A DNA stretch of 64,000 nucleotides, from contig NZ_JBEPSD010000001.1 in the NCBI RefSeq assembly GCF_040548735.1, positions 2,232,001 through 2,296,000 of the forward strand. Reading direction: 5' to 3'. Positions within the stretch are counted from its first letter, which is position 1; the number at the start of each line of letters is the position of its first letter. The notes beneath the pieces were generated by a model. The model searched no databases and was not told the origin of the DNA. It saw only the letters and a list, made by a program, of their open reading frames with translations. Both the position numbers and the translations under genes were made by a program. Below, one piece after another: positions 8,078 through 16,224 of this stretch. Source of the DNA: Rhodanobacter soli. Its GTDB lineage: Bacteria; Pseudomonadota; Gammaproteobacteria; Xanthomonadales; Rhodanobacteraceae.

Positions 8078-8202
8078 GGAACGTTTTCCCGGGTCGATGC
8101 ATCCAGTGTACGTCGAGCGGTCTCATCGGCTGCGCCTGGATTTCACGTTGCCGCTGCCAGGGCGGTGCATCATGGGCCGATCCGTTGGCCTGGGAGAGCG
8201 TC

Positions 8203-9396
8203 ATGGAACATGTTCACGATTACCTGATCATCGGTGCCGGCATGGCCGCCGATGCGGCGGCCAAGGCGATCCGCGAGGTCGATGCCGCGGCGAACGTCGG
8301 CATCGTCGGCGCCGAGGCCCAGCCGCCGTACCAGCGGCCGCCGCTGTCCAAGGCGCTGTGGAAGGGCGACAAGTCGGTGGCCGATATCGACCTGGCCACC
8401 GCGCAAAGCGGCGCGACGCTGCATTCGGGCCGGCGCATCGAGTCGCTGGACCGGGTGGCGCGCACGGCGCGCGACGACCGCGGCGACAGTTATCGCTACC
8501 GCCGCCTGCTGCTGGCCACCGGCGCCACCCCGCGGCGGCTGCCGTTCGAGGGCGGCGAGCGGATCATCCATTTCCGCACGCTGGACGATTACCAGGCCTT
8601 GCGGCGCTACGCCCAGCCCGGTGCCTTCATCGCGGTGATCGGCGGCGGCTTCATCGGTTGCGAACTGGCGGCGTCGCTGTGCAGCCTCGGCTGCAAGGTG
8701 ACCCTGCTGTTTCCCGGCGAGACGATCGGCGCGGGGCGTTATCCCGATGGTTTGGCGCACTATCTCGACGACTACTACCGCAGCCACGGCGTGGACGTGC
8801 GCAGCGGCGTGCGCGTGCAGGGCAGCAACCCCACCGACGGCGGCGTGGAGCTGGTGCTGTCCGACGGCAGCCTGCTACGTGTGGAGGCGGCGGTGGCCGG
8901 TCTCGGTGTGACGCCGAACACCGCGCTGGCCGAACAGGCCGGCCTCGCCGTCGACGACGGCATCGTGGTCGACGCCCACCTGCGCAGCAGCGACGCGGAC
9001 ATCTGGGCCGCCGGCGACGTGGCGAATTTCCGCAGCGCGGCACTGGATCGACGCCTTCGCGTCGAGCATGAAGATGCGGCGGTCAGCATGGGCCGGCTCG
9101 CCGGCCGCGCGATGGCCGGCGTCGAGGAGGCGTACACCACGCTGCCGTTCTTCTATTCCGACCTGTTCGATCTCGGCTATGAAGCGGTCGGCCTGCTGGA
9201 TACGCGACTGGAGGTGGTCGAGGAGTGGCGCGAGCCGAACCGCGAGGGCGTGGTGTACTACCTCGAAGCCGGTCGCGTGCGCGGCGTGCTGTTGTGGAAC
9301 ACGTGGGACCAGGTGGATGCCGCGCGTGAGTTGATTGCGCAACCCGGACCGTTGGATGCGGCGTCGCTGCGCGGGCGGCTGCCGCGCGAGGCGTAA
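8203..9396 (+). CDS. NAD(P)/FAD-dependent oxidoreductase (ferredoxin reductase/AIF-like)
   Basis: This 397-residue flavoprotein has an FAD-binding Rossmann fold at the N-terminus (DYLIIGAGMAADAAAKAI, residues 7-22). It has an NAD(P)H-binding fold near residue 150 (IAVIGGGFIGCELAASL) and the second FAD contact DIWAAGDVANF. The stretch PPYQRPPLSK is typical of rubredoxin/ferredoxin reductases and AIF-like proteins. ATG 8203 is chosen because GGGAGAG sits 5 bases upstream; a TTG at 8185 is in frame. No redox partner gene is adjacent, so the electron acceptor is unknown. It stands alone, divergent from rmuC. Confidence 0.88.
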   Translation: MEHVHDYLIIGAGMAADAAAKAIREVDAAANVGIVGAEAQPPYQRPPLSKALWKGDKSVADIDLATAQSGATLHSGRRIESLDRVARTARDDRGDSYRYRRLLLATGATPRRLPFEGGERIIHFRTLDDYQALRRYAQPGAFIAVIGGGFIGCELAASLCSLGCKVTLLFPGETIGAGRYPDGLAHYLDDYYRSHGVDVRSGVRVQGSNPTDGGVELVLSDGSLLRVEAAVAGLGVTPNTALAEQAGLAVDDGIVVDAHLRSSDADIWAAGDVANFRSAALDRRLRVEHEDAAVSMGRLAGRAMAGVEEAYTTLPFFYSDLFDLGYEAVGLLDTRLEVVEEWREPNREGVVYYLEAGRVRGVLLWNTWDQVDAARELIAQPGPLDAASLRGRLPREA

Positions 9397-9414
9397 CTGC
9401 AAGTTCCGGAGGTC

Positions 9415-10587
9415 TCAGTCCACCCGGCAGAACACCGCCTTCAGGTAACGCCCTTCCGGCACGTCGGTGCGGAACGGGTGGTCGGCGCCGGCGCCGCGCA
9501 CTTCCAGCACCTGGATTTCGCGGCCGGCGTTGAGCGCGACCCGGCGCAGCATCTCCAGGAACTCGCCTTCGCCGACCAGGCCGGTGCACGAGCAGGTCAG
9601 CAACAGGCCGCCGGGCGGGATGATGTCCAGCGCCATGCGGTTCATCGCGAAGTATTTCTTCAGCGCGTCCATCACCTTGCTGCGGTCGCGGGTGAGCTTG
9701 GCCGGGTCGAGGATCACCGCGTCGTAGCGCTCGCCGCGCGCCACCGCGGCGCGCACCCAGTCGAAGATGTCGGATTGCTCGAAACCGACTTCGACGCCGT
9801 TGGCGGCAGCGTTGGCGCGGGCGACTTCCAGGATGCCCGCATCGAGATCCACGCCGACCGCCTCGCGCGCGCCGGCCGCCATCGCATGCACGGCGAAGCC
9901 GCCGGCGTTGCAGCACAGGTCGAGCACGCGGCGGCCCTTGGCCAGTTCGGCGAAGCGCTTGCGGTTGTCGCGCTGGTCGGCGAAGAAGCCGGTCTTGTGG
10001 CCGGAGCCGGGTGCGGCGTGGAAACGCAGGCCGTGCTCGTGCACCTCGAACGCGGCGGGCACGTCGGGGCTGCGGCAGTCGAACGATTCCTGCTTCTGCA
10101 CGTGCGATTCGGCGAACCAGTACAGCTGCGTGCCGGGGAAGTGCGTCAGCAGGGCGGCGTGGATCGCTTCGCGGAAACGCCACATGCCGGCGGCGAAGTA
10201 TTCGATCACCAGGATGTCGGCGTAGCGGTCGACGATCAGGCCGGACAGCCCATCGCCCTCGCTGTGCACCACGCGCCAAGCGTCGCTGACCTGATCGAGC
10301 TGCAGCCAGTCGCGGCGCAACTGCACGGCGCGGGCGATGCGCGCGGCGATCCAGTCGGCGTCGATGCTGGCGTCCGGATGCGTGTCGAGCAGGCGCAGCG
10401 CGATGCGCGCGTGGCCGTTCCAGAACGCGCGGCCGACGAAGCGGCCCTTGGCGTCCTGCACCTCGACCAGGCTGCCCGGCGGCAACTTCGACTCCGGCTT
10501 GTAGATCTGCGCCGACCACACCCACGGGTGGCCGGGGTTGCGATCGGACTTCAGGCGGATGACGGGAAGGGCTGCGGGGATATTCAT
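9415..10587 (-). CDS. rlmI: Class I SAM-dependent rRNA methyltransferase, RlmI-like
   Basis: This 390-residue protein has an N-terminal PUA domain (residues 1-80, VIRLKSDRNPGHPWVWSAQI) and a RlmI-type middle domain (GLIVDRYADILVIEYFA). The C-terminal Rossmann methyltransferase carries VLDLCCNAGGFAVHA as the SAM site and VILDPAKLTRDRSK with the catalytic region. RlmI methylates C1962 of 23S rRNA to m5C. ATG 10587 fits the family N-terminus; an upstream in-frame ATG at 10611 would add eight unlikely residues. It converges on the oxidoreductase gene with an 18-base gap. Confidence 0.93.
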   Translation of the reverse strand: MNIPAALPVIRLKSDRNPGHPWVWSAQIYKPESKLPPGSLVEVQDAKGRFVGRAFWNGHARIALRLLDTHPDASIDADWIAARIARAVQLRRDWLQLDQVSDAWRVVHSEGDGLSGLIVDRYADILVIEYFAAGMWRFREAIHAALLTHFPGTQLYWFAESHVQKQESFDCRSPDVPAAFEVHEHGLRFHAAPGSGHKTGFFADQRDNRKRFAELAKGRRVLDLCCNAGGFAVHAMAAGAREAVGVDLDAGILEVARANAAANGVEVGFEQSDIFDWVRAAVARGERYDAVILDPAKLTRDRSKVMDALKKYFAMNRMALDIIPPGGLLLTCSCTGLVGEGEFLEMLRRVALNAGREIQVLEVRGAGADHPFRTDVPEGRYLKAVFCRVD

Positions 10588-10607
10588 CCACGCATGATAG
10601 CTGGTGG

Positions 10608-10727
10608 CCAAACTCCTCCCCCTGCTTTTGCAGGGGGAGGTTGGGAGGGGGTTGCTCCGGACTGGTAGGGACGATCAAGAGCGAACCCCGCCCCGGCCCT
10701 CCCCTGCGATGCAGGGGAGGGAGCAAG
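10608..10727. repeat. Inverted pair of REP-like palindromes
   Basis: Two elements of the CCCTCCCCTGC family face each other. Copy 1 (10608-10652) has the palindrome CTCCCCCTGC-TTTT-GCAGGGGGAG with its head to the right. Copy 2 (10677-10725) has the head GAGCGAACCCCGCCCC then CCCTCCCCTGC-GAT-GCAGGGGAGGG. The pairing in inverted orientation, 24 bases apart, is the arrangement of REPIN/BIME units. It occupies the region upstream of rlmI and downstream of the membrane-protein gene at 10736-11173. Confidence 0.7.
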
Positions 10728-10735
10728 GCTGCGCA

Positions 10736-11173
10736 TCAGCGCAGGCGAAGCACCAGCCACGACAGCAAGGCCAGCAGGTTGATGCCCAGCCGCGACACGG
10801 CGGGGCCGGCCACCGCCAGCACGAAGCCCTGCGTACCCAGATGCCAGTCGATGCCCAGTCGCGGCGCAGCCTGCAGGGTGGCGAACACGTTGACGAAGGC
10901 GCCGCTGTGCAGCGCATAGCTGAACACCGGGGTGGCGATCAGCGGCAGCTGCAGCAGCTGCGCCCAGCGCGACAGCCGCACGCCGCTCTCGCTGCCTTCC
11001 AGCAGCAGCACGCCGGCGACCAGCACGAAGCCGAACAGGAGCAGGCCGATCAGCGCGACGATGCTGTCGTGGGTCGAGCCCAGCGGCAGCAGGCGGCGCA
11101 GCATCACCGCCACGCCGTACAGGCCGCCGGCGACTTCGAGAATGCCGATCAGGCGAAAGAGAAAGTTGCGCAC
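10736..11173 (-). CDS. Small membrane protein of unknown function, four to five TM segments
   Basis: This 145-residue hydrophobic protein starts at a GTG (11173) and reads MRNFLFRLIGILEVAGGLYGVAVMLRRL. Hydrophobic stretches lie at about residues 5-25, 38-60, 72-90 and 108-143, with a central charged turn (EGSESGVRLSRW). I do not recognise a family and see no enzymatic motif. It stands alone between the ygiC-like gene (91 bases upstream) and the REP-like pair. Coding bias and clean hydrophobic pattern support it as real. Confidence 0.7.
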   Translation of the reverse strand: MRNFLFRLIGILEVAGGLYGVAVMLRRLLPLGSTHDSIVALIGLLLFGFVLVAGVLLLEGSESGVRLSRWAQLLQLPLIATPVFSYALHSGAFVNVFATLQAAPRLGIDWHLGTQGFVLAVAGPAVSRLGINLLALLSWLVLRLR

Positions 11174-11264
11174 GCGTGGCCCCGTTCAAAAGACGCAAGC
11201 TTAGCCGAGCAGGGCCGGCGGGATGGGTGCGGGCGTCGCTGTTTTCCGCAGATGGCGACCCGGC

Positions 11265-12446
11265 TCAGGCGATCAGCACGCCGCGCGCTTCCTCGACGAT
11301 CGCATGCGGCACGAAGCGGGCGCTGTCCTGGGTGACCAGCGAACTGTCTTCGCGGATGCCGATGCCGCAGGCGCGGTCGCCGACCACCCAGCTGCCGATC
11401 AGTGGATAGTGGCCGTCGAAGCCGGTCAGCGGATGGCAGGCCTGGCGGATGCACGGGCCATCGCGGTACGGGCCGTCGGTGCGCAGCTCGCGGCCGTCGT
11501 CCAGGTGCATCGCGATATTGGCGCCCTCGCGCGAGTGCAGCGGCTTGCGCACCCAGCCGCGCGGCAGCGCACCGCCGCCGTCGAACTCGGCCGGCAGCAG
11601 GTTCGGGTGGCCGCGATGGGCGTCCCACAGCAGCGGCAGGATGCCCTTGTTGCTCAGCAGCGCCTTCCACGGCGGCTCGATCAGCTGCAGGCCGGAGCGC
11701 GGCAAATGCTCGCCGAACGATTCGCGGAACATGTCCTCCAGCGGATACAGCTTGAACAGGCAGCCGATCACCTGGTCGTCGAGATCGGTGAAGCGGCCGT
11801 CGGCGGAGATGCCGATGTCCTCGATCGCCAGCGCGCCGCAGTCGATGCCCGCCTGCAGCGCGCAATCGCGCAGGTAGGCGACCGTGCCCTGGTCCTCCAC
11901 CGAGTCGCGCACCGCGGCGAAGTGGAACGGCCGCGCGATGCCGCGCGCGATCGTGCCAAACGCTTCCACCAGGGATTCGTAGATCGAGTTGAACTGGTCG
12001 CTGCCGGCCGGCAGCTGGCCGCGCGCGAGCTGGTCTTCCAGCCATTGCCACTGGAAGAACGCGGCCTCGAACAGCGAGGTCGGCGTGTCGTAGTTCAATT
12101 CGTAGAGCTTGGCCGGGCCGGTGCCGTCGTAGGCGAAATCCATGCGGCCGTACAGGTGCGGCTGGCGCTCGCGCCAGCTCTGCGCGATCCAGTCCCGGTA
12201 CGGTTCCGGAATCGCCAGCTGCTGCATATGCTGCTCGCTGCCGACGATGCGCCCGACCATGTCCAGCGCCATCGCGTGCAGTTCCTCGCTGGGCGCCTCG
12301 ATGTCGACTTCGATCTCGCGCAGGCTGAAGGCGTAGTACGCCGACTCGTCCCAGTACGGCGCGTCGTCGATAGTGTGGAAACCGAAGCCGCACGCGGCGG
12401 CCTTGGCGCGCCAGTCGGGGCGCTCGGCCGTGGCGACCCGGCGCAT
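11265..12446 (-). CDS. ygiC: Glutathionylspermidine synthase-family ATP-grasp protein (YgiC-like)
   Basis: This 393-residue protein matches the YgiC/GSP-synthetase C-terminal ATP-grasp family over its whole length. It starts with RPDWRAKAAACGFGFHTIDDAPYWDESAYYAF and has ELNYDTPTSLFEAAFFQWQW, LYPLEDMFRE and PPWKALLSNKGILPLLWD. The C-terminal nucleotide-binding part has VRKPLHSREGANI. The family ligates amines to peptides, but YgiC itself has no settled substrate. Its start overlaps the stop of the ygiB-like gene (TGATG), so the two are co-translated, as in E. coli ygiBC. Confidence 0.9.
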   Translation of the reverse strand: MRRVATAERPDWRAKAAACGFGFHTIDDAPYWDESAYYAFSLREIEVDIEAPSEELHAMALDMVGRIVGSEQHMQQLAIPEPYRDWIAQSWRERQPHLYGRMDFAYDGTGPAKLYELNYDTPTSLFEAAFFQWQWLEDQLARGQLPAGSDQFNSIYESLVEAFGTIARGIARPFHFAAVRDSVEDQGTVAYLRDCALQAGIDCGALAIEDIGISADGRFTDLDDQVIGCLFKLYPLEDMFRESFGEHLPRSGLQLIEPPWKALLSNKGILPLLWDAHRGHPNLLPAEFDGGGALPRGWVRKPLHSREGANIAMHLDDGRELRTDGPYRDGPCIRQACHPLTGFDGHYPLIGSWVVGDRACGIGIREDSSLVTQDSARFVPHAIVEEARGVLIA

Positions 12447-12985
12447 CAGCCGCCGATGCCGCGGCTGCTGCCGGACGTGCCGAAACCGGAACGGCTGGCC
12501 GTGACCGCGCGGTTCGGCGTGGCGTTGACCGGCACCATCGCGGTACCGGCGCCGCCGCGGTAGACGCCGCCGGCGCCGGTGGCCGGGCGCTGCCAGCCGC
12601 CGTTGCTGTCGCGGAACGCCGGCGTGCTGTTGAAGCCGTTCATCGCGGCACCGTTGCGCGACATCATCTGCGACAGGAAGAAGCCGGTCATCAGCGGGCC
12701 GAAGAACGAATGGCTGGCGCCGTCGTTGCGTTCGGCGCACTTTTCCTTGCCGTAGCTGGCTTCGCATGCCTCGCGGTTGGCGAAGCGCGGCGCGGTGGCC
12801 ACCGCGTCCTGCTGCGCCTTGGCGAATGCCTGCTGGCAGGTGTTGCTGTCGTTGGTCTGCGCCACGCAGGCCTCGACCGAGGTGTACAGGCCTTCGCGCG
12901 ACGCGCTTTCGCTGCGGTCGCAGGCGGTCAGCAACAACGGGGCCGTGCTCATCAGCAGCAGGGCGGCGGTCCTGGATCGTTTCAT
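12446..12985 (-). CDS. ygiB: DUF1190 lipoprotein-like protein (YgiB-like)
   Basis: This 179-residue protein has a lipoprotein signal (MKRSRTAALLLMSTAPLLLTAC, lipobox LLTAC with Cys22). Its mature part has the DUF1190 cysteine pattern in YTSVEACVAQTNDSNTCQ and ANREACEASYGKEKC. The C-terminus is Gly/Ser/Arg-rich (GGVYRGGAGTA...GFGTSGSSRG), as in YgiB. It should be anchored in the envelope. The next gene overlaps by one base (TGATG). In E. coli ygiB and ygiC are a conserved pair implicated in envelope stability; the exact role is not known. Confidence 0.88.
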   Translation of the reverse strand: MKRSRTAALLLMSTAPLLLTACDRSESASREGLYTSVEACVAQTNDSNTCQQAFAKAQQDAVATAPRFANREACEASYGKEKCAERNDGASHSFFGPLMTGFFLSQMMSRNGAAMNGFNSTPAFRDSNGGWQRPATGAGGVYRGGAGTAMVPVNATPNRAVTASRSGFGTSGSSRGIGG

Positions 12986-13070
12986 GGGCACACTCGGCAA
13001 GGTATCCGGCAAGCATGCCTGCTTGTGCGTGCGGATGAAAGTTCTTGCGGTCGAATGCCGCAGCGACCCC

Positions 13071-14030
13071 TCATTCCAGCTCGTCGGCCAGTTCGTGCAG
13101 GTCGGCGACGTGCTGTTCCCACCAGCGCGATTCGGCGGCGAACGGGAAGGCGGCGGGGAACGCCGGGTCGTGCCAGCGCGCGGCGATCCAGCCGGCATAG
13201 TGCAATTGGCGCATCGCGCGCAATGCGGGAATCAGCGCCAGCTCGGCGTGGTCGAAGTCGCGGAACTGCTGGTAGCCCTCGAGCACGGCTTCCATCGCGC
13301 GCGCGTCGTTGGCGAGCATCCACAGATCCTGCACCGCCGGGCCAGTGCGCGCGTCGTCGAAGTCGACGAAGTGCGGGCCGGCGTCGGTCCACAGCACGTT
13401 GCCCGGGTGGCAGTCGCCATGCAGGCGCAGCTGCCGCACCGGGCCGATGGCCTCCAGGCGTGCGGCGATCGCCGCATCCAGCCGCGTCGCGGCGGCGCGG
13501 TAGTTCGTGTGCAACGAGGCCGGCAGCAGGGACGAGCCGAGCACCGCCTGCATCGGCTGCTGCACCATCGTGTCGCGGTCGAGCCGGCCGCGGTGGGCAA
13601 ACGGCGCACGGGCGCCGATCAGGTGCATGCGCGCGATCAGCCGGCCCAGCCATTGGAGTTGGTCGATGGCTTCTAGCTCCGGCGCGCGACCGCCGCGGCG
13701 CGGCGTCAGCGCATAACGAAAGCCCGCGTGATGCAACAGGGTGCGGCCACCGAAAACGAGCGGCGCCACCACCGGCAGTTCGGCGTCGGCCAGCTCCTGC
13801 GCGAACGCGTGCTCTTCGGCGATTGCAACATCGCTCCAGCGGCCGGGCCGGTAGAACTTCGCGATCACCGGCGCCGCCGGCTCCACGCCAACCGGTTCCA
13901 GGCCGATCTGCCACACCCGGTTCTCATAGCTGTTCAGCGCCAGCAGGCGCCCGTCCGGCCACAGGCCGCAGGCGCTCACCGCGTCCAGCACCAGGTCGGG
14001 GGTGAGGCTGGCGTACGGCGTGTCGTTCAA
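13071..14030 (-). CDS. srkA: Stress response serine/threonine protein kinase SrkA (RdoA/YihE)
   Basis: This 319-residue kinase of the aminoglycoside-phosphotransferase fold shows the SrkA hallmarks LNSYENRVWQI, VIAKFYRPGRWSD and AEEHAFAQELADAELPVVAP near the N-terminus. The catalytic loop is LHGDCHPGNVLW and the metal-binding motif FVDFDDA. Length matches E. coli SrkA (328). The start is taken as TTG 14030, which overlaps the thioesterase stop (TTGA); no good alternative exists before the conserved block. SrkA in E. coli protects against stress-induced death in an envelope-stress context. It is probably co-transcribed with the thioesterase gene. Confidence 0.92.
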   Translation of the reverse strand: MNDTPYASLTPDLVLDAVSACGLWPDGRLLALNSYENRVWQIGLEPVGVEPAAPVIAKFYRPGRWSDVAIAEEHAFAQELADAELPVVAPLVFGGRTLLHHAGFRYALTPRRGGRAPELEAIDQLQWLGRLIARMHLIGARAPFAHRGRLDRDTMVQQPMQAVLGSSLLPASLHTNYRAAATRLDAAIAARLEAIGPVRQLRLHGDCHPGNVLWTDAGPHFVDFDDARTGPAVQDLWMLANDARAMEAVLEGYQQFRDFDHAELALIPALRAMRQLHYAGWIAARWHDPAFPAAFPFAAESRWWEQHVADLHELADELE

Positions 14031-14467
14031 CGTACGCCCATGCCGCGCGCCGGGATCACCGCCATGGTGATGCGCGAGATGCACACCAGCGCGCCCTCTT
14101 CGTTCTCGATGCGGATCTCCCACACCTGGGTGGTGCGGCCGATGTGCAGCGCCTTCGCGGTGCCGGTCACCGTGCCGCTGCGCACGCCGCGGATATGGTT
14201 CGCATTGATGTCCAGGCCCACCGCCAGTTCCCGCTCGGGGTCCAGCGTGAGCATCGCCGCGGTACTGCCCAGGGTCTCGGCCAGCGCCACCGAGGCGCCG
14301 CCGTGCAGCAGGCCGTACGGCTGGTGGGTGCGCTGGTCGACCGGCATGCTGCCGGCCAGCCAGTCGTCGCCGACTGCGGTGATGCGGATGCCCAGCGCCT
14401 CCATCATGGTGTTGGCGCTCCAGCCGTTGAGGCGGGCGAGGTCGGCGGGTTGCTTCCAGAGGCTCAT
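14027..14467 (-). CDS. Hotdog-fold acyl-CoA thioesterase (YdiI/MenI-like)
   Basis: This 146-residue protein has the PaaI/YdiI hotdog signature: SMPVDQRTHQPYGLLHGGASVALAETLGSTAA (about residues 41-72). The HGG loop and the catalytic Glu in ALAETLGS are present. Length and motif spacing match YdiI, which hydrolyses 1,4-dihydroxy-2-naphthoyl-CoA and other acyl-CoAs. No menaquinone genes are nearby, so the substrate here is open. Its stop overlaps the srkA start. Confidence 0.87.
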   Translation of the reverse strand: MSLWKQPADLARLNGWSANTMMEALGIRITAVGDDWLAGSMPVDQRTHQPYGLLHGGASVALAETLGSTAAMLTLDPERELAVGLDINANHIRGVRSGTVTGTAKALHIGRTTQVWEIRIENEEGALVCISRITMAVIPARGMGVR

Positions 14468-14521
14468 CGTTGATTCCCGTGATGCGAGCCCGCATTGTTG
14501 TCCGCTGCGATCGCAACGACA

Positions 14522-15604
14522 ATGCGCCTGGTGCATACCGTTACCCTGAAATCCTCGGACCGCCAGTTTTCGGTGGCCGACGGCGAAACCGTGCTGGAAG
14601 CGGCGCAGCGGGCAGGCGTGGCCTTGCCGTATTCCTGTCGCTCCGGCGTCTGCGGCAGCTGCAAGGCCACCTTGCTGCAGGGACATTGCGAGTATCCGCG
14701 CAACCCGCCACTGGCGCTGAGCGCCAGCGCGCTGGCCCATCGTGCGGTGCTGCTGTGCCAGGCCGTGCCGACCAGCGACCTGCTACTGGAGGCGCGCGAG
14801 GTGACCTCGGTGGAGGACATCGCGCGGCGCCAGCTCGGCATGGTGGTCACCGACAAATGGCAGCTGGCGTCGGACGTGACCGGCTTGCGTTTGCTGCCCG
14901 CGCACGGTGAGCGTCGGCTCAACCGGCTGCCCGGTCAGTATGTGGATGTGCTGCTGGAGGATGGCAAGCGCCGGCCGTTCTCGATCGCCAACGGCCCGCA
15001 GGCGGATGGCATGATCGAGCTGCACGTGCGCCACGTGGCCGGCGGCGGCTTCACCTCGTGGGTCAACGATGCCTTGAAGGTGGGCGATCACCTGCGCATC
15101 GAGGGACCGCTGGGCACCTTCGTGCCGCGCGAGGACTCCGAGCGGCCGATGTTGTTCATGGCCGGCGGCACCGGCTTCGCACCGGTCAAGGCGATCGTCG
15201 AACACTTCATTGCGCTGGGTACGCGCCGGCCGATGCAGCTGTACTGGGGCGCGCGCACGGCGGCGGATCTGTATATGCGCGTTCTGGCCGAACGCTGGGC
15301 GCGCGAACTGCCTAACCTGCGGTTCCACGCCGTGGTATCCGAGCCGGAACAGGCCGCGGGTCTGCGCACGGGGCTGGTGCATGAGGCCGTGCTGGCCGAT
15401 CAACCCGACCTGTCCGGCCATGACCTGTACATGAGCGGGCCACCGGCGATGATCGACGCCGCCCACCCTTTGTTCCTCGACGCCGGACTGCCGGAAGAGC
15501 GGCTGTATTACGACTCGTTCGAATACGCGCCTGATGTGCTGGCGCAGATCATGGCCGCGCGCGCCGGCATTCACGACCGCAGGGAAGTGAATGGAGAGGA
15601 GTGA
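14522..15604 (+). CDS. Ferredoxin-type flavin reductase (CDP-6-deoxy-delta-3,4-glucoseen reductase-like)
   Basis: This 360-residue protein has an N-terminal plant-type [2Fe-2S] domain with Cys39, Cys44, Cys47 and Cys79 (PYSCRSGVCGSCKATL...LLCQAVP). A ferredoxin reductase-type FAD domain with RRPFSIANG follows, then an NAD(P) domain with MLFMAGGTGFAPVKAI. It transfers electrons from NAD(P)H through FAD to the iron-sulfur centre and on to a partner. Family members are annotated as CDP-glucoseen reductase or oxygenase reductases, but no deoxysugar or oxygenase genes are adjacent. ATG 14522 begins the ferredoxin domain; it is divergent from the thioesterase gene. Confidence 0.88.
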   Translation: MRLVHTVTLKSSDRQFSVADGETVLEAAQRAGVALPYSCRSGVCGSCKATLLQGHCEYPRNPPLALSASALAHRAVLLCQAVPTSDLLLEAREVTSVEDIARRQLGMVVTDKWQLASDVTGLRLLPAHGERRLNRLPGQYVDVLLEDGKRRPFSIANGPQADGMIELHVRHVAGGGFTSWVNDALKVGDHLRIEGPLGTFVPREDSERPMLFMAGGTGFAPVKAIVEHFIALGTRRPMQLYWGARTAADLYMRVLAERWARELPNLRFHAVVSEPEQAAGLRTGLVHEAVLADQPDLSGHDLYMSGPPAMIDAAHPLFLDAGLPEERLYYDSFEYAPDVLAQIMAARAGIHDRREVNGEE

Positions 15605-15661
15605 AAAGTGAGTGAGAAGCGCCGCTGCTCAGGCTCTTCTCTCACCTCTCACTCCTCTCCA
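15594..15661. repeat. Imperfect purine-rich inverted repeat between convergent genes
   Basis: GGAGAGGAGTGA at the 3' end of the reductase gene pairs with TCACTCCTCTCC at 15650-15661. Inner arms (AGTGAG.GAGAAG and CTTCTCTCAC) extend the pairing around a loop near 15626-15640. Similar GAGGAGTGAGA material occurs at 31993-32052. It separates the converging reductase and rhodanese genes. It may serve as a two-way transcript end; there is no T-tract. Confidence 0.55.
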
Positions 15662-15676
15662 CTCGTTCCTGCTTAC

Positions 15677-16123
15677 TTATTTGGAGCCCTTGGCGACCGG
15701 CAACTGCGCCGCGTGCCATGCCAGCACGCCGCCGCCCAGCGTATAGACCTTGCCGAAGCCGGCCTTGGCCAGCCGCTGCGCGGCCTTCAGCGAATTGCCG
15801 CGGCCGTCCTTGTCCATCACCACCACCGGCAGCTCCTTCGCCTTGGCCAGGTCCTTGTGCTCCGGGTCGAACTGGCTCATCGCCACGTGTTTCGCGCCCG
15901 GCACGTGCATCTTCTCGAACTCGGCGATCGCCGACAGGTCGATCAGCAGCGGGCTTTCGCGGTTGATCAGGTGGGTCAGGCCGGTCGGGCTGAGTTCCTT
16001 GATCTTGCTGAAAAGCGTGCTGACCTGCATGACGATCAACGCCACCAGCAGGATCGCGAACAGGGCCGACAAGGCCACATGGTTGCCGATAAATTCGGGC
16101 AGCTTGTGCAGGAAATCGTTCAT
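15677..16123 (-). CDS. Membrane-anchored rhodanese-like protein, catalytic Cys replaced
   Basis: This 148-residue protein has one N-terminal transmembrane helix (residues 14-34) and a rhodanese fold from about 45 to 145, with IDLSAIAEFEKMHVPGAKHV. At the active-site loop, where VVVYC..G.RS is usual, it reads VVVMDKDGRGNSLKAA, so Asp104 stands in place of the catalytic Cys. Sulfur transfer by the normal mechanism is therefore unlikely, and a binding or structural role is more plausible. It is similar in layout to YibN-type proteins, which are membrane-anchored rhodaneses. Confidence 0.85.
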   Translation of the reverse strand: MNDFLHKLPEFIGNHVALSALFAILLVALIVMQVSTLFSKIKELSPTGLTHLINRESPLLIDLSAIAEFEKMHVPGAKHVAMSQFDPEHKDLAKAKELPVVVMDKDGRGNSLKAAQRLAKAGFGKVYTLGGGVLAWHAAQLPVAKGSK

Positions 16124-16224
16124 CGTCAGTCCACTGTGCCCTGATGGCATCTGCTCGGGTAAACCGGCGATTATACGGGTATGCCGTGATCGGCGCGGGG
16201 CACCCGCCGATCCGGGGCAGGCGC

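Noticed and set aside
15608..16144. Plus-strand frame starting MSEKRRCSGSSL after the reductase gene
   Set aside because: It is antisense to the rhodanese-like gene, which has a membrane anchor and family motifs. The plus-strand frame has shadow composition.
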